Shown one piece after another: positions 1 through 9,988 of a stretch of 64,000 bases of DNA. The position numbers and the translations under genes are program-made. Source of the DNA: Rhodococcus oxybenzonivorans (GTDB taxonomy: Bacteria > Actinomycetota > Actinomycetes > Mycobacteriales > Mycobacteriaceae); the NCBI RefSeq assembly GCF_003130705.1, contig NZ_CP021355.1, forward strand, positions 372,001-436,000, in the 5' to 3' direction. Within the stretch, counting starts at the first letter, position 1, and each line of letters begins with the position of its first letter. Below the pieces are notes generated by a model. It had not been told where the DNA came from and did not search any database. It saw nothing but the letters and a program-made list of their open reading frames with translations.

Positions 1-1250
1 CTTTGGGAGTCGCGCCGACGCAATATATTTTGGACTACCCATCCGACTTGAATGCCGCGAGCAGTCTTCGCGGACGTTTCCACATTCTCCCACCAACTCG
101 ACTCCCTCCCGTTAGCTAAAGAACGGGCGTCTCCCTGCGGCGATAGTTCGTCAGCGATGACGCATCACTCTTCGCCGTGGGATTCAAGAGTGTGCATCCC
201 ACACCGGTGACCGCGAACTCCGGTGCGGTCGGCGTGAATCCCAGTCGTTTCTTGATCGTTCTGCAGGACGAAGCATCAACTCGTGCGGCCAGTACGAAAG
301 CTCGCCAGTCGCCAACTATGCCCTTCTTCGCAGCACCCGACCTGTTAGCGCAATCGCAGAGTCGTCTTGGTTTGTTCGCGAGGACCGCTTCGATCTCGGT
401 CGGGATGGTGAGTAAAGGTCAACGACCGCCGGACATCGCGGAATCTTCTGTTTAGTACCTTCGGATATGTCATGCCGACAGGGATTACGGCGCAACGCGA
501 CCTCGAGGCTCCACCGGGGCACGAAGGTCGAGAGTCAGCCCGGCCTCGACGATGAAGCGTAAGCCGTCAAAAAGTCATAGCCGACACGACCGCAAAGCTG
601 GAAGAGTTTGTCCTCCAAATTGCAGCGGTCATTCCGCACGCTGTCCAGTTGTTTTCAGTATTGATAGATCCCTTTCGCGTGCCAGCAACCAGCCAATCGG
701 GTGCATCGGCACCGTCCTAAAAGGTTCGGCGCGATCGACCGTTTCGTGGTCACCCAGAAATGAGCTCCTCCTGGATGCATCCGTCCGTGGTTCTTGCCCG
801 AATCTTCCGCCGATTCGTCGCCGGCCTGATTCACATCAAACAGTGCGCTCCGGCCTATACGCCGGAAAAGACCGCTCGATTCCTTCAACGTGACTAAGCT
901 GCAGATTTGCGCGTGTGATGGTTGGTCGACTGGGGATTGCCGGTGATTTCGCGGTGGACTTCACTTATGCCGTTCCCCATATTTTGTTGTTGGCGGCCCG
1001 CGTAAGTCGTGTGTAACTCGATGTATCACCTACTTTCTTTCATCACGTGACGTTTTAAGGGTGCTGTGATTACCTACCCGACCGCAAAGCTGTTTGATCA
1101 AATATTTTTGCCTTGGGTAGGTGCGCCGATCGCATACGATTCGGAGCCAGATTCACGCCCAGAGCGGCTTCCGCGCGTCATTTTCGGGTTTTATTTAACT
1201 CGGCGTGTCGCTGCGCGGTTTAGTTAAACCGAAAGAGCAGGATTTAAGGC
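1..1250. other. Gene-poor leader region with inverted and direct repeats
   Basis: I see no convincing gene here; the open frames have no recognisable motifs. The last 350 bases are richer in A+T. An exact 8-base inverted repeat, ACCTACCC at 1072-1079 and GGGTAGGT at 1115-1122, encloses an A+T-rich spacer that contains the palindrome TTTGATCAAA (1093-1102). The 14-mer CGACCGCAAAGCTG occurs at 587-600 and again at 1079-1092. Being next to a small DNA-binding candidate and the replication gene, this may be a control or origin region; that is inference. Confidence 0.5.
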
Positions 1251-1478
1251 ATGACAACTCGGAAAAGTCGGGGCGGGCGCCCAGCCCGCGACGTCGCCGT
1301 TCGCCATATCGGGGTTGAGTTTCCCGCGGAGATCGCCGACCGGATTCTCGCACCGGTTGACGATGGTCGGGTTAAGACAATCACCGATCGAATGATCGCG
1401 CTCGTTCAGCTGGCACTCGAGAACGAGCCAGCGATTCCGGCGCAGGCCAGACAGGAAGAGTTGCCGATGACGGGCTGA
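1251..1478 (+). CDS. Small possible ribbon-helix-helix protein
   Basis: A 75-residue basic protein. A predicted strand-like stretch (RHIGVEF, about residues 18-24) followed by two short helices resembles a ribbon-helix-helix fold, so it may be a small plasmid regulator of copy number or partition. I do not recognise a specific family. It starts with ATG after AAGG, stands alone upstream of the replication gene, and is followed by a candidate hairpin terminator at 1499-1529. Function is inferred only from size, composition and position. Confidence 0.5.
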   Translation: MTTRKSRGGRPARDVAVRHIGVEFPAEIADRILAPVDDGRVKTITDRMIALVQLALENEPAIPAQARQEELPMTG

Positions 1479-1498
1479 ACAGAGCCCAGAAAAGGCGA

Positions 1499-1529
1499 AA
1501 CCCCCCTTCGCTCGCCAGCTCCGGGGGTT
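1499..1529 (+). terminator. Candidate hairpin terminator
   Basis: AACCCCC (1499-1505) pairs with GGGGGTT (1523-1529), about 20 bases after the stop of the small upstream gene. There is no clear T-tract, as is common in actinomycetes. Confidence 0.4.
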
Positions 1530-1942
1530 CCGCTCGTCGTACAAACCGCCACGCAATGGAGGAGGTCTGCCTTCTATGAGTATAGAACGCGCGATTCGTC
1601 GTGCGCACGCGACACGACGTGATATTGGTGTCCGTGAGGTCTCGTCTCAGCGTCGACGTGGGAATTCCGTGGACGCAGACACTATGCCGCCGGCTTTTCC
1701 GGCGATCACGCACGCCGTGAGGGGGTGCCTCTTCCACTAGCGAAAACGTCGGTGGGTCCCACCCTTTCCGGATGAGACCCACCGCTCATATTTGGCCGTT
1801 CCAACACGACCGCTCCTGTGATTGGCAGTCCCGCGAGCAGTCGTGTCGATACCGTGCGCTCTTGCCAGGGTAAGCCATGTCCCGCTGCTGATGCCAGCGA
1901 CTCACGGCAACAACCTGGTTAAGGGTGCGTGAAAGGCGCGTC

Positions 1943-3190
1943 ATGCACCCCAAATCTGCGACCTCTGCGGTCGCAATTTCCGTCAACTCTGTTCAGAACG
2001 CCCCTGTCAATGAGGCACCCTCGCCCATTGACATCGAATGGAACGCACTCGTCTCCGCCGCTGTCGAACGGGTTAATCAAGTCGAGCGGCTCAACGCGGA
2101 AAGCCAGCAGCGGGGCCGCTCATGGTCGCTACCCGTTGACCCCGGCCGACAGGCATCGACGCCGGCGTGGACCGGGCGGGCGGCCTGGCAGCACCAAGTC
2201 CGCGAGATGCTGAACTCCACGACCGGACGTGAAGTTTGCAGCCGATTCAGGGTCAGCACAGAGTTCGTTTTTGCCGTAGCTGTGACGATGGCCTCGTTCG
2301 CAGAGCGGACGACCGGCCGTCGGGTATGCGCGTCGAGGGACAAGATCGCCCACCGCAGCGGAGTCAGCGTGTCGGTAGTGAAACGCGCCCGAAGGGCACT
2401 CCAAACATTCTCCGTCGCCCGCGAGATGGTGCGAGGAAGGTACTTGAGAGCTGACGAATCGCACGCTGCTGAATCACACCATGGGCGAATTCAACGTCGC
2501 GCGGCCTCCGTCTGGGCACTAACTTCACCGAAGTCGCTGGTCATCGCTGCTAGGCGCGCGGGGAAGTCGCTGTCCAAGACGGTCCGGCGGTCGAAGGATG
2601 CGGCTCGCTCGAGTTATCCACAGCTGGGCGCTCGTGGCCCCCTATCCCCTTCCAGGGGATTTAAGTTCTTATCTCTTGTTAGAGAGTTATCACCAAAACG
2701 CGCGCAGACGCGCGCAGGCAAGCATTCAAGAAATCCGAAGACCCAGGCACAGCGGCCGCGACCGATCGACGTGCAGCGCACAGCCGCTGAGCTGCTCTCT
2801 TATGCACCAGCCTTCGAATCGGCTGGACACATCGGCGCGATCTGCGATGTTCTTACGAGTGCCGGCGTCGATGTGAATCGGTGGCGTGGGCGGGACATCG
2901 CCGCCGAACTCACACGTGACACCCAGCAACGAGGCTGGATTTGGCCCGAACGCATCGAGCGGCCCGTTGGCTACCTCCGTTGGCGGTTGACTCAGATCGA
3001 TTGGAACCGGCCCTCACCATCTGAGATGGCCCAAAAAGCCGCCCAGGAGGCCCGTCAGCGCATTGCTGACCGCGATGCACGCCTCAGCCGCGGCGACCGC
3101 CCGATTGCAGCCCCAGATCATCGTCAGCGGTGTCGGGAGGCGTTCGCGTCGGGGCTTCTCAAGCGACGGAAGGCCGATAGTGGAATCTGA
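1943..3190 (+). CDS. Putative plasmid replication initiator protein (Rep)
   Basis: About 415 residues. An internal winged-helix-like segment (KIAHRSGVSVSVVKRARRAL, about residues 135-155) and a C-terminal part resembling actinobacterial plasmid Rep/helix-turn-helix proteins (HIGAICDVL, then RGRDIAAEL, then RGWIWPERI and a final W-rich helix) suggest DNA binding at an origin. A GTG at 1925 is an alternative start; ATG 1943 is preferred because GAAAGG precedes it. The middle (about residues 215-265) is low-complexity and basic. It coincides with a perfect DnaA box (2614-2622) and an A+T-rich stretch, so the origin may lie within the gene. Nearby partition genes fit a plasmid backbone. Family assignment rests on remembered similarity of the C-terminal motifs. 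Confidence 0.62.
   Translation: MHPKSATSAVAISVNSVQNAPVNEAPSPIDIEWNALVSAAVERVNQVERLNAESQQRGRSWSLPVDPGRQASTPAWTGRAAWQHQVREMLNSTTGREVCSRFRVSTEFVFAVAVTMASFAERTTGRRVCASRDKIAHRSGVSVSVVKRARRALQTFSVAREMVRGRYLRADESHAAESHHGRIQRRAASVWALTSPKSLVIAARRAGKSLSKTVRRSKDAARSSYPQLGARGPLSPSRGFKFLSLVRELSPKRAQTRAGKHSRNPKTQAQRPRPIDVQRTAAELLSYAPAFESAGHIGAICDVLTSAGVDVNRWRGRDIAAELTRDTQQRGWIWPERIERPVGYLRWRLTQIDWNRPSPSEMAQKAAQEARQRIADRDARLSRGDRPIAAPDHRQRCREAFASGLLKRRKADSGI
2614..2622 (+). promoter_or_regulatory. Perfect DnaA box inside the rep gene
   Basis: TTATCCACA matches the consensus DnaA box exactly. It is followed within 90 bases by an A+T-rich patch (about 2657-2700) and by a repeated GCGCGCAGAC stretch. A DnaA box with an A+T-rich patch is the usual makeup of an origin; its location within a coding sequence is unusual but known for plasmids. 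Confidence 0.45.
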
Positions 3191-4610
3191 ATGTTGCCGA
3201 TATGCCTGCTGAAGGCTTATCCCCACCGGTTACTGGCATGGTGATGGAGAGGGAGAGTGACGGCGCGAGTCCTCAGGGAGTGGCGAGCCGCGGCATCGCT
3301 GTCACCCGAACCCCCTCCTCATTCGATTCCGGGCGCGGACAGGCGAGGCGTGAGAGCACATTGACCCGCGGCCTAGGGCGCGCCTCTTAGTGTGGCGAGT
3401 GTTAGACCGGCCCCCGAAGTCGTCTGAAGCGGGTGCCCGGGCGGGTGAACCGATCGCATTGCACGTAGCGGGGCCCCGGTCTTGCGACCTGTGGGTGGTG
3501 TCGAGGCGAAAAAGGTTTGGCCAATGCGATTGCCCGAGACCGGACCCCGTCAGTTGGCAGGATCGAACCGGAAAGCGCGCACCTCCTTGCAGGACCGGCA
3601 GGGGACGCAAATCTCGCAGCCCGTTCCGGTGCGGCCTCGAAGGACGGCGACCCTCGTCCGTTTTGCCACCTTCGAGCGGTCTCCTCTGCGAGTAGGTGCC
3701 CTCTTTGGCACCGTCTCATCCTCATCGACCAGTACCGGCGGAACACTCTCGCCTATTCCACCGCCGAACACCCACACGCGGGCGGCCTTCGCCTCCCCCC
3801 ACCACCGCATCCGATGCATCAGAAACTGCCCGAGAGACTCTGTTCGGGAAATGCGATTAAGAACTTCGACGGCGCCCCGACTCCTCCTTCGCTTGAAAGA
3901 TCGGACCGTGCTCGCCGATACGGGCGCGGTTCACACAAGGCTCGCTCGCCCAACGAGCGGAACTGGCCGTCTCGACCACGCGTCCACCGCGTACACGGCA
4001 CCGTGGCGGTCATGCACGCGATCCACCGCGCCCTTGCCGTCTTGTCCGCAGTCCCTATTCATCTCCCCGCTCTCGATTGTGCCCAACTCCCCCAGCGGAA
4101 AAATTCAGTTGCTGCCTGTTGCGACAGACGTCTTCGTGTCATTCCATGCGTGTGGACATGCGACCTCTCGCGGAGGATTGCGCGCTGAGAAGACTGCCTG
4201 ACAACGGAGAGCCACACGGCGATTGAACGCTTCCAACGCTTTAGTGGAACGCGCGTCCACGACGCTCCCGCAGAGTCGTAGGTGAGACATTCGAATCTCA
4301 CCGTGGTCGTCAGAGGTGCTCGCACCGCCACTTCCCCGCCACCAAAATGTAGCTCCTACTCCTGATCCGGCGGCATCATCGAGTTTGAACGCGTCACTCT
4401 TGAGCCAGTCTTCCGACCGGCGGGTGAACGCTGCGCTTGTCGGGAGCGGCGGATGCCTCAATGGAAGCGCATTCGTCATGCTCGATTCCACCGGAAACAC
4501 TGATTACGGTCGCCAATTCCCGGACGGTGCTGCATTCGGACCGCGTCGGACCGCGTCGGACCGATCGCGATCGTGAGGCTTCGTCTCAGTCGGCGAGGCC
4601 GACGCACTCG
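3191..4610. other. Non-coding stretch before the centromere array
   Basis: No frame here shows recognisable domains or consistent actinomycete codon use on either strand. A short tandem GGACCGCGTC repeat sits at about 4537-4556, just before the first 19-bp palindrome. I see nothing else I can name. Confidence 0.4.
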
Positions 4611-5940
4611 GTGATGCACCGTGCATCACTCAGGGCTCGGCGGGGCAGTCTCGACGAGTGAACAACCACGGCCGGATGCAGGAGCTCTAGTTTGCCGATC
4701 GGAACGTGCGTCGAATCCGACGCTCGTTTCGAGCCGAAAGACTACGCATGCCGCATGCCGCATGCAGGGGCGCCGTACCGGTTCCATCGGCAGAAGGTGT
4801 GTCACTTTCCGGAGACAGCCCGATGATGCACGGTGCATCACCGGAAGGTGTACTCGAGTGGACCGCAGAGACCAGCTCGCTCGGAGAAGCAGAGCTCCGG
4901 TCCGACTTTCAGGCTCGGATGGTGCTAGTTCATCGGTGATGCACCGTGCATCACCCGGGGCTCAACGGGGCAGTGTATCGACGAGTGAAGAACCGCGGCC
5001 AGATGAAGGAACCCTGCCGGAGGTCAGGGGAACGATCGAACGCACCCATCGGCACTTCATGACTCTTTCAACACGCTCGGCGCCGGTCTACAAGGGTGCG
5101 CTGACGTGTTCACCGGGTGCCGGGAATTCGGATCGAACTCGCTTGTGCGTGTCGAGTATTCGAGAGACGGCCCGGGTGATGCACGGTGCATCACCAAAAG
5201 CTGTACGGCGGAGGACCTCGTGGGCATCTATCAGCCGGAAGGCGTCAGACCCGTTCCCCCAGCCCATATGGTAAATCGTCAATCTCTTTGGTCTGTCCGC
5301 GAACAGTCGGATGGAATCGTCAGCCCGTCCGGCCGGTAGAGGTCGCGGAAGTGTCTCGGTAGCCGATGCCGTACAGGCAGCGGTCGAGTGGATCGCGGAG
5401 ACCGCCCCGCTCGGAGAAGCAGGGTTTCGATCCGGTGCACGCGACTTTCAGGCCGGATGGTGCAACCTCATCGGTGATGCACGGTGCATCACCCCGGGAT
5501 CCCAACTCGGATTTTGCGTTCGGCGTGACTACATACGGGGGAATCGCTTCCGGTGATGCACCGGGCATCACCGAGGTGCAAACGGGCGGTGGCATCGACG
5601 AGTGAACAATCATGGCCAGATCGAGGAGCTTAGATTTGCCGATCGGGATGGAAGTCGAATCTGAAGATGACGGACAAAGCGCCTACCGGTGCCCGATCGG
5701 CGCGGGCCGCAAGATCACGCATGCCACATGCAGGGTGGCCGTACCGGATCCCGTCGGCAGAAGGTGCCTCGCCTTCCGGAGGCGGCCCGGTTGACACGAC
5801 GACCGAAAGACCGGGTGGTGTTAGTTCATCGGTGATGCACCGTGCATCACCGGTGCGCTCACCGATGGTGCGAGTCTCGCCTCGATGAAGCGCATAGCTC
5901 GACTTGACCGCTGGCACCGCGCTGATGCACGGTGCATCAC
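4611..5940. repeat. Centromere-like array of 19-bp palindromes (parS-type sites)
   Basis: The palindrome GTGATGCAC-S-GTGCATCAC occurs at 4611-4629, 4936-4954, 5176-5194, 5474-5492 and 5832-5850. One-mismatch copies are at 4823-4841, 5553-5571 and 5922-5940. Further exact copies flank parA and lie at 12019. The central base is C or G. The spacing is irregular and the intervening DNA is itself duplicated. Clustering beside ParB and ParA is what a plasmid partition centromere looks like; binding by this ParB is inference. The sequence differs from the canonical chromosomal parS (TGTTTCACGTGAAACA). Confidence 0.85.
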
Positions 5941-6039
5941 CCAGTGTGCGACACGCCGCCGGAGGTCTCGGGCGAAGGGCTCCCCGCCCACTACGCTCCT
6001 TCTAAATACATGCAAAGCATGCGCACAGAATGGAGGGTG

Positions 6040-7653
6040 ATGAACGCCGGGGCGACATCTGAAATGGTGGCTACCACTCAATCGACGGGTCCGGCCGCGA
6101 CCAAGAGGAAGCCGACAGCCCGCAAACCCGCAGGCAGGAAGACCGCGAGTCGATTCCGGAAGTTCGCTGGCGGCGAAGATAGTGAGGAACTCGCGGCCGC
6201 GGCGTCCTCCGATGTAACTACGCCAGTGAATGGTGATGCAAACTCTGGCGGCATTACCGCCGCGCTCGCTGGATTGGCCGCGGCTGATGGTCAAACCGTG
6301 GTGCAAGTTCCGGTGCTTCAGACCGTCCCTCATCCGTTCAACGACCCGGAGAGGTCCGAGCCTCAGGTCGGCGACCCGAAGTGGGACGAGCTGGTCAATG
6401 GCGCTAAGGCCAACGGCATCAAGGTCCCCGGGCTTTTGGTGACACGCAAGGGGTTCCTTGCAAAACGGCCTGACCTCGCCAACGCTATCGGTGACGATGC
6501 CGAGTACGTGGTCATCTATGGGCACCGCCGCCGTGCGGCCGCTATTGCGGCCGGTTTGGCGACGATTCCTGCGGTGATCGATGACGCCGTGATGGATGAT
6601 CATGGCGATCTCGATGCGATGACGCTCGAGAATCTTGGGCGCCAGGATCTTTCCGAGATCGCGGAAGCCCAGATGTTCGCCCGGTACTCCGAGTTGGGGT
6701 TGTCGCAGCGTGCCATCGCCGAGAAGCTCGGTGTCGACCAAGCAACGGTATCGCGGCGGCTGTCCCTGTTGCTGCTCGTGCCCGAGATCCAGGCAGCGAT
6801 CGCGGCGGACGCCATCCGTAGCGCCGAAGGTGCCGCTCTAGCGGGGGCACTCCCCTACGGTCCCGCGCGGAGCTGGCAGAAGAAGGCAGATCCGGCTCAG
6901 GGCACGGATGCTCGTCGGTCCGAGCAACTTGCGGCGTTCGCCCTGATTGCTGATCGCGGAATGAGTCCGACTCGTGCCGCGGAACGTGTGTTGACCGAGC
7001 GGAAGTCTCGGGAGCAGGCATTGGCTGCGGGACTTGAGATCGTGGATCCGTGTGAGCGGTTCGGAGATAGCTTTCATGAGCATCGACTGTTCGAGGTCTC
7101 CGATGTGAATCTTGCGAGCGCAAACGTTGTCGGCGCGATCGATCCCAGCCAGGGAACGCTGGTCTTCTACGCGGTCGACAAGCCCGCCGGTGGAACTGAG
7201 GATGCCAGCGAATCGGCTGCGAGGTTAGCTGCGGAAGCTCGGGCGGCGGCACAGAAGGCGCGTCGAGAAGCGGGCAAGAAGCTTGTGGCTTCCGTTCCTT
7301 CGCGGGAGAAGTTGGTGACCCATTTCATCGACCAGTACGCCTACGGTGTTTCCGCTTTGGCGACGAGCGCGGAGGGGTGGCGTCTGGCGCAGGCGTATCT
7401 GGGACAGGAAGGTCTCGACGCGACCGAGTTCAGAATGAGCGCTCAGAACGGTGACGAGAAGCGTCGCGGTGAGATCGCTTGGGCCTGTGCGGTCGCGGGA
7501 TACGAGCTTGCGGCGTCCAGTGACTCGGAGGAGTGGGGACCATCGGACCTGACGTACTTGGATCTGCTCTCCGAGCGCGCCGGGTACAAACCGACCGCGT
7601 GGGAGGAAGCCCGCCTCGATGCTGCACGCCGGGCATTGCGTGTCGCCGATTGA
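6040..7653 (+). CDS. parB: ParB-family centromere-binding protein
   Basis: About 537 residues from ATG 6040. GGAGG lies only 3 bases before it, so ATG 6019 or an earlier in-frame start is possible. After a basic Ala/Lys/Thr-rich N-terminus comes a ParB/Srx-type domain with the GHRRRAAAI motif (about residues 158-166). A helix-turn-helix follows (LSQRAIAEKLGVDQATVSRR, about residues 218-237), then a long Ala/Glu-rich C-terminal half. ParB proteins bind palindromic centromere sites and load ParA for plasmid segregation. The 19-bp palindromes upstream (5922) and downstream (7659, 7699) suggest it also controls its own operon. It is longer than typical ParBs (about 300-350 residues), closer to actinobacterial plasmid versions. 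Confidence 0.9.
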   Translation: MNAGATSEMVATTQSTGPAATKRKPTARKPAGRKTASRFRKFAGGEDSEELAAAASSDVTTPVNGDANSGGITAALAGLAAADGQTVVQVPVLQTVPHPFNDPERSEPQVGDPKWDELVNGAKANGIKVPGLLVTRKGFLAKRPDLANAIGDDAEYVVIYGHRRRAAAIAAGLATIPAVIDDAVMDDHGDLDAMTLENLGRQDLSEIAEAQMFARYSELGLSQRAIAEKLGVDQATVSRRLSLLLLVPEIQAAIAADAIRSAEGAALAGALPYGPARSWQKKADPAQGTDARRSEQLAAFALIADRGMSPTRAAERVLTERKSREQALAAGLEIVDPCERFGDSFHEHRLFEVSDVNLASANVVGAIDPSQGTLVFYAVDKPAGGTEDASESAARLAAEARAAAQKARREAGKKLVASVPSREKLVTHFIDQYAYGVSALATSAEGWRLAQAYLGQEGLDATEFRMSAQNGDEKRRGEIAWACAVAGYELAASSDSEEWGPSDLTYLDLLSERAGYKPTAWEEARLDAARRALRVAD

Positions 7654-7658
7654 TCGGG

Positions 7659-7717
7659 GTGATGCACGGTGCATCACCGATCCATATTGCCTCCGCGGGT
7701 GATGCACGGTGCATCAC
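7659..7717. promoter_or_regulatory. Two exact parS-type palindromes in the parA promoter region
   Basis: Exact 19-mers at 7659-7677 and 7699-7717 fill the 111-base gap between parB and parA, 40 bases apart. Their position upstream of parA suggests an operator function besides centromere function. Confidence 0.75.
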
Positions 7718-7764
7718 CCAAGCGGGCACAGCCAATTCAAGATACTTAACCGCAAGGAGTTCCT

Positions 7765-8622
7765 GTGGCTACCTATGCAGTAGCAACCCTGTCAGGCAGT
7801 GCTGGAAAAACGACCACGGTCACCTCGACCGCCACTTTGCTTGCTCAGGACGGATACCGCGTCCGAGTCATCGACATGGACAGTCAGGCAAACGCGAGTA
7901 CGTGGCTCGGCTATCCGGAGGCCTCCGGTAAGACCGCCGCCGACGTCCTGCGGCGCCAAGCTTCCATCAAGGAGGTTGAGCGCCCAGCACGGGTGCTGCG
8001 GGGGTACGACGAAAGCGACCAGCCCGTATATGAGGAGATCCCGAACCTCACGATCGTGCCCGCCGCACGCGACACACTCGACAAGCTGATCGTGGAGTTA
8101 CCCGCCGTGACGGGTGGTGTACTTCATCTCCGTGACGCCCTGGAGGAAGCGGAACCGGTCGACGTCACCTTGATTGACTCCCCCGGCTCACTGAACGTTT
8201 TGGTGATTGCTGGGATTCTCGCGACGATGGTCGATGAGGAAGGTCCGTACGGTTCGTGGGGTCTGATCACCTGCACGAAGCCGTCCGGTAAGGAGAACGA
8301 GGGCATCCCGGCGTTGGAGCAGGAACTGCGGAAGATCAAGCGGACGTACCGAGTCGACGTGCCGCTGCTGTCTATCGTTCCCTGCGCAGTCCCGCCGATC
8401 GGCGATGTCTACCGTGAGCAGATGGAAGATTTGCTGAGCGAATATGGGGATAGGGTAACGCCCCCGATCCGCCGTGCGAGCATCGTGGACGAGGCCTACA
8501 CGAATTACGTTCCTGTACCGATCTACGGTTACCGGGCGAAGACGGTTACCGCCGACTATCGAGCCGCGCTGACTCATATGCAGAAGCTGGGGCTGTTCGG
8601 GCAACGGGCGGCAGTCGCGTAG
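7765..8622 (+). CDS. parA: ParA-family partition ATPase with variant Walker A
   Basis: 285 residues starting at GTG with AAGGAG five bases upstream. The N-terminus has a Walker A loop reading SGSAGKTTT (about residues 10-18) where canonical ParA/MinD proteins have KGGxGKT. The catalytic P-loop lysine is present but the deviant signature lysine is replaced by serine. A Walker A' motif DMDSQAN follows at about residue 38, and the Walker B-like LIDSPG near residue 137. It follows parB and the two palindromes, so it should be the partition motor for that centromere. A small RHH-like gene follows 16 bases later. Confidence 0.88.
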   Translation: MATYAVATLSGSAGKTTTVTSTATLLAQDGYRVRVIDMDSQANASTWLGYPEASGKTAADVLRRQASIKEVERPARVLRGYDESDQPVYEEIPNLTIVPAARDTLDKLIVELPAVTGGVLHLRDALEEAEPVDVTLIDSPGSLNVLVIAGILATMVDEEGPYGSWGLITCTKPSGKENEGIPALEQELRKIKRTYRVDVPLLSIVPCAVPPIGDVYREQMEDLLSEYGDRVTPPIRRASIVDEAYTNYVPVPIYGYRAKTVTADYRAALTHMQKLGLFGQRAAVA

Positions 8623-8638
8623 GGGCCGGAGACCACCC

Positions 8639-8890
8639 GTGGTGAACGATGTTGGGCGGCACATGCGGCCTTCGCGCGGGACCAGCACAGTCAATGTGCC
8701 CCATGATCTTCACGCGCTCGTTCGGGCTGCCGTGCGGCTCGTGCGGCGTAAGACTGGGCGGTCGTACTCGCTGATGCAGTTCACACAGGAGGCGTTCGCA
8801 GCGCAACTGAGAGTGATTGCGGAGACCTACAACGATGGTCGCGCGATCGAGCCTGACGCCGAGCCTCTGGAGCCCGGCAAGGCGGTGTGA
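8639..8890 (+). CDS. Small RHH-like accessory protein of the par operon
   Basis: 83 residues from GTG 8639. A strand-like TSTVNVPHDL (about residues 16-25) followed by two helices fits a ribbon-helix-helix DNA-binding fold, as in ParG/Omega-type partition regulators. It sits 16 bases after parA, presumably in the same transcript. Specific function is inference; a simple hypothetical protein cannot be excluded. Confidence 0.6.
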   Translation: MVNDVGRHMRPSRGTSTVNVPHDLHALVRAAVRLVRRKTGRSYSLMQFTQEAFAAQLRVIAETYNDGRAIEPDAEPLEPGKAV

Positions 8891-9268
8891 GGCAGCGTGG
8901 GCCGCGATGCGGTCCGAGAGTAGGTGACGAAGTTCGGAACGCGGTGTGTCGCCCTACCGAGGTAGGTCCGTCCCTCGCTGGGCTGCCTCAACAGGGATCT
9001 TCGCCGCGCTGAAGCAAGTCTCGGTGTCTCTCACCGGCATGCCGGTCTCTGGAAGCCAATGAGAGCGCTACGCGACACACGGTGGGGTGAGGCGTTGAAG
9101 CCGCCGAGTCTGTGCCGAGAACGCTGACCTGGCAGCACAGAGCGGGCTGGTCCCCCATCGAGGCACGGATGCTGGTCCGTCCCGGTATCGGCAGAGATCG
9201 CCATCAATATCGACCATGGCGGGGACGGCAGCGACCGTCCTGGCCATTCGAGGGCCTTGTTGGTGTTC
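8891..9268. other. Intergenic region between convergent partition cassettes
   Basis: No gene seen. It contains a perfect 14-base palindrome ACCGGCATGCCGGT (9033-9046), which could be a bidirectional terminator element or an operator. Confidence 0.45.
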
Positions 9269-9988
9269 TCAGTCCGCTCGGACGTCGAGATACAGCCGCA
9301 ACGCTTGCTCGACCAGTGCGCTGCGGCTCCCCGCAGCCCATTCCTCAGCGAGCGCATCGAGCGTGGCGGTATCTGATGCGATGATTCCGGCGAGCGGTAC
9401 GCGTGCCTGTATCTCGCTATGCCGGCGCCGCCGAGGCTGGGTGCCGACGTCGCGTCTCTTGAAGAGGCCTCCGCTGGTCTGTACAGGCTCGGCTGTCCAA
9501 TGACGTTGAAGTTCGTGGGCGTGCTTTTCGACCGCGTCCAGAACGACCTGGCCGTAGGCGCGCGCGGTCGCCCGGTCGCGGTGGCGCTCGTTCAGTGTCA
9601 GTTCGCGCAGTGCCGTGTACACGGCTGGGGGTAGATACACCTCGGGTGGAGCGATCCGGGTCGGTGCGGTGTCGCTGCGGGGTTTGGCTTTTCGGCGGGG
9701 TGGAGCGACCAGTGTCGCCGCCTCCGGTTGAGGCAGGGCGGGTTCTGGTTCGAGTTCTTCTGCGTCAGTCGACTCTTCGTCGGGGACTGGTGCCGGTTGC
9801 GGCGACTCAGCGGTGGGTTCCGCATCGACCTGGAGCGGAGCGTCTTCTCTGTTGTTTGCCGGGGCCGTTGGTTGCGGGTCTGGTGAGTCCGCTGTTGTTT
9901 CGGTGACGATGCTCAGCGAGGGAAGTATGTCATCGAGATCGCCGAGAGCACCGGGATCGAATGCGGCCTTTCTGCGTCGTGCACTCAT
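9269..9988 (-). CDS. Partition partner protein with C-terminal RHH-like domain
   Basis: 239 residues. The start ATG at 9988 overlaps the stop of the second ParA by four bases (ATGA), so the two are translationally coupled. The N-terminal half is acidic and Pro/Glu/Ala-rich, probably disordered. The region about residues 105-160 (PPEVYLPPAVYTALRELTLNE) and the very C-terminus (residues about 195-239, ending in a helix) look like RHH/CopG modules. Small DNA-binding adaptors of this kind partner ParA ATPases on plasmids. The partner site is not evident. Confidence 0.65.
   Translation of the reverse strand: MSARRRKAAFDPGALGDLDDILPSLSIVTETTADSPDPQPTAPANNREDAPLQVDAEPTAESPQPAPVPDEESTDAEELEPEPALPQPEAATLVAPPRRKAKPRSDTAPTRIAPPEVYLPPAVYTALRELTLNERHRDRATARAYGQVVLDAVEKHAHELQRHWTAEPVQTSGGLFKRRDVGTQPRRRRHSEIQARVPLAGIIASDTATLDALAEEWAAGSRSALVEQALRLYLDVRAD

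Noticed and set aside
1..1250. Small frames at 177-455 and 552-893 as genes
   Set aside because: No ribosome site, no family motifs and codon use unlike the neighbouring real genes.
4611..5940. CRISPR array
   Set aside because: Repeats are palindromic 19-mers with irregular spacing and related spacers; no cas genes. This is a partition site array.
5932..6039. Start of ParB at 5932
   Set aside because: That start lies within a 19-bp palindrome without a ribosome site; the ATG at 6040 or 6019 is more plausible.
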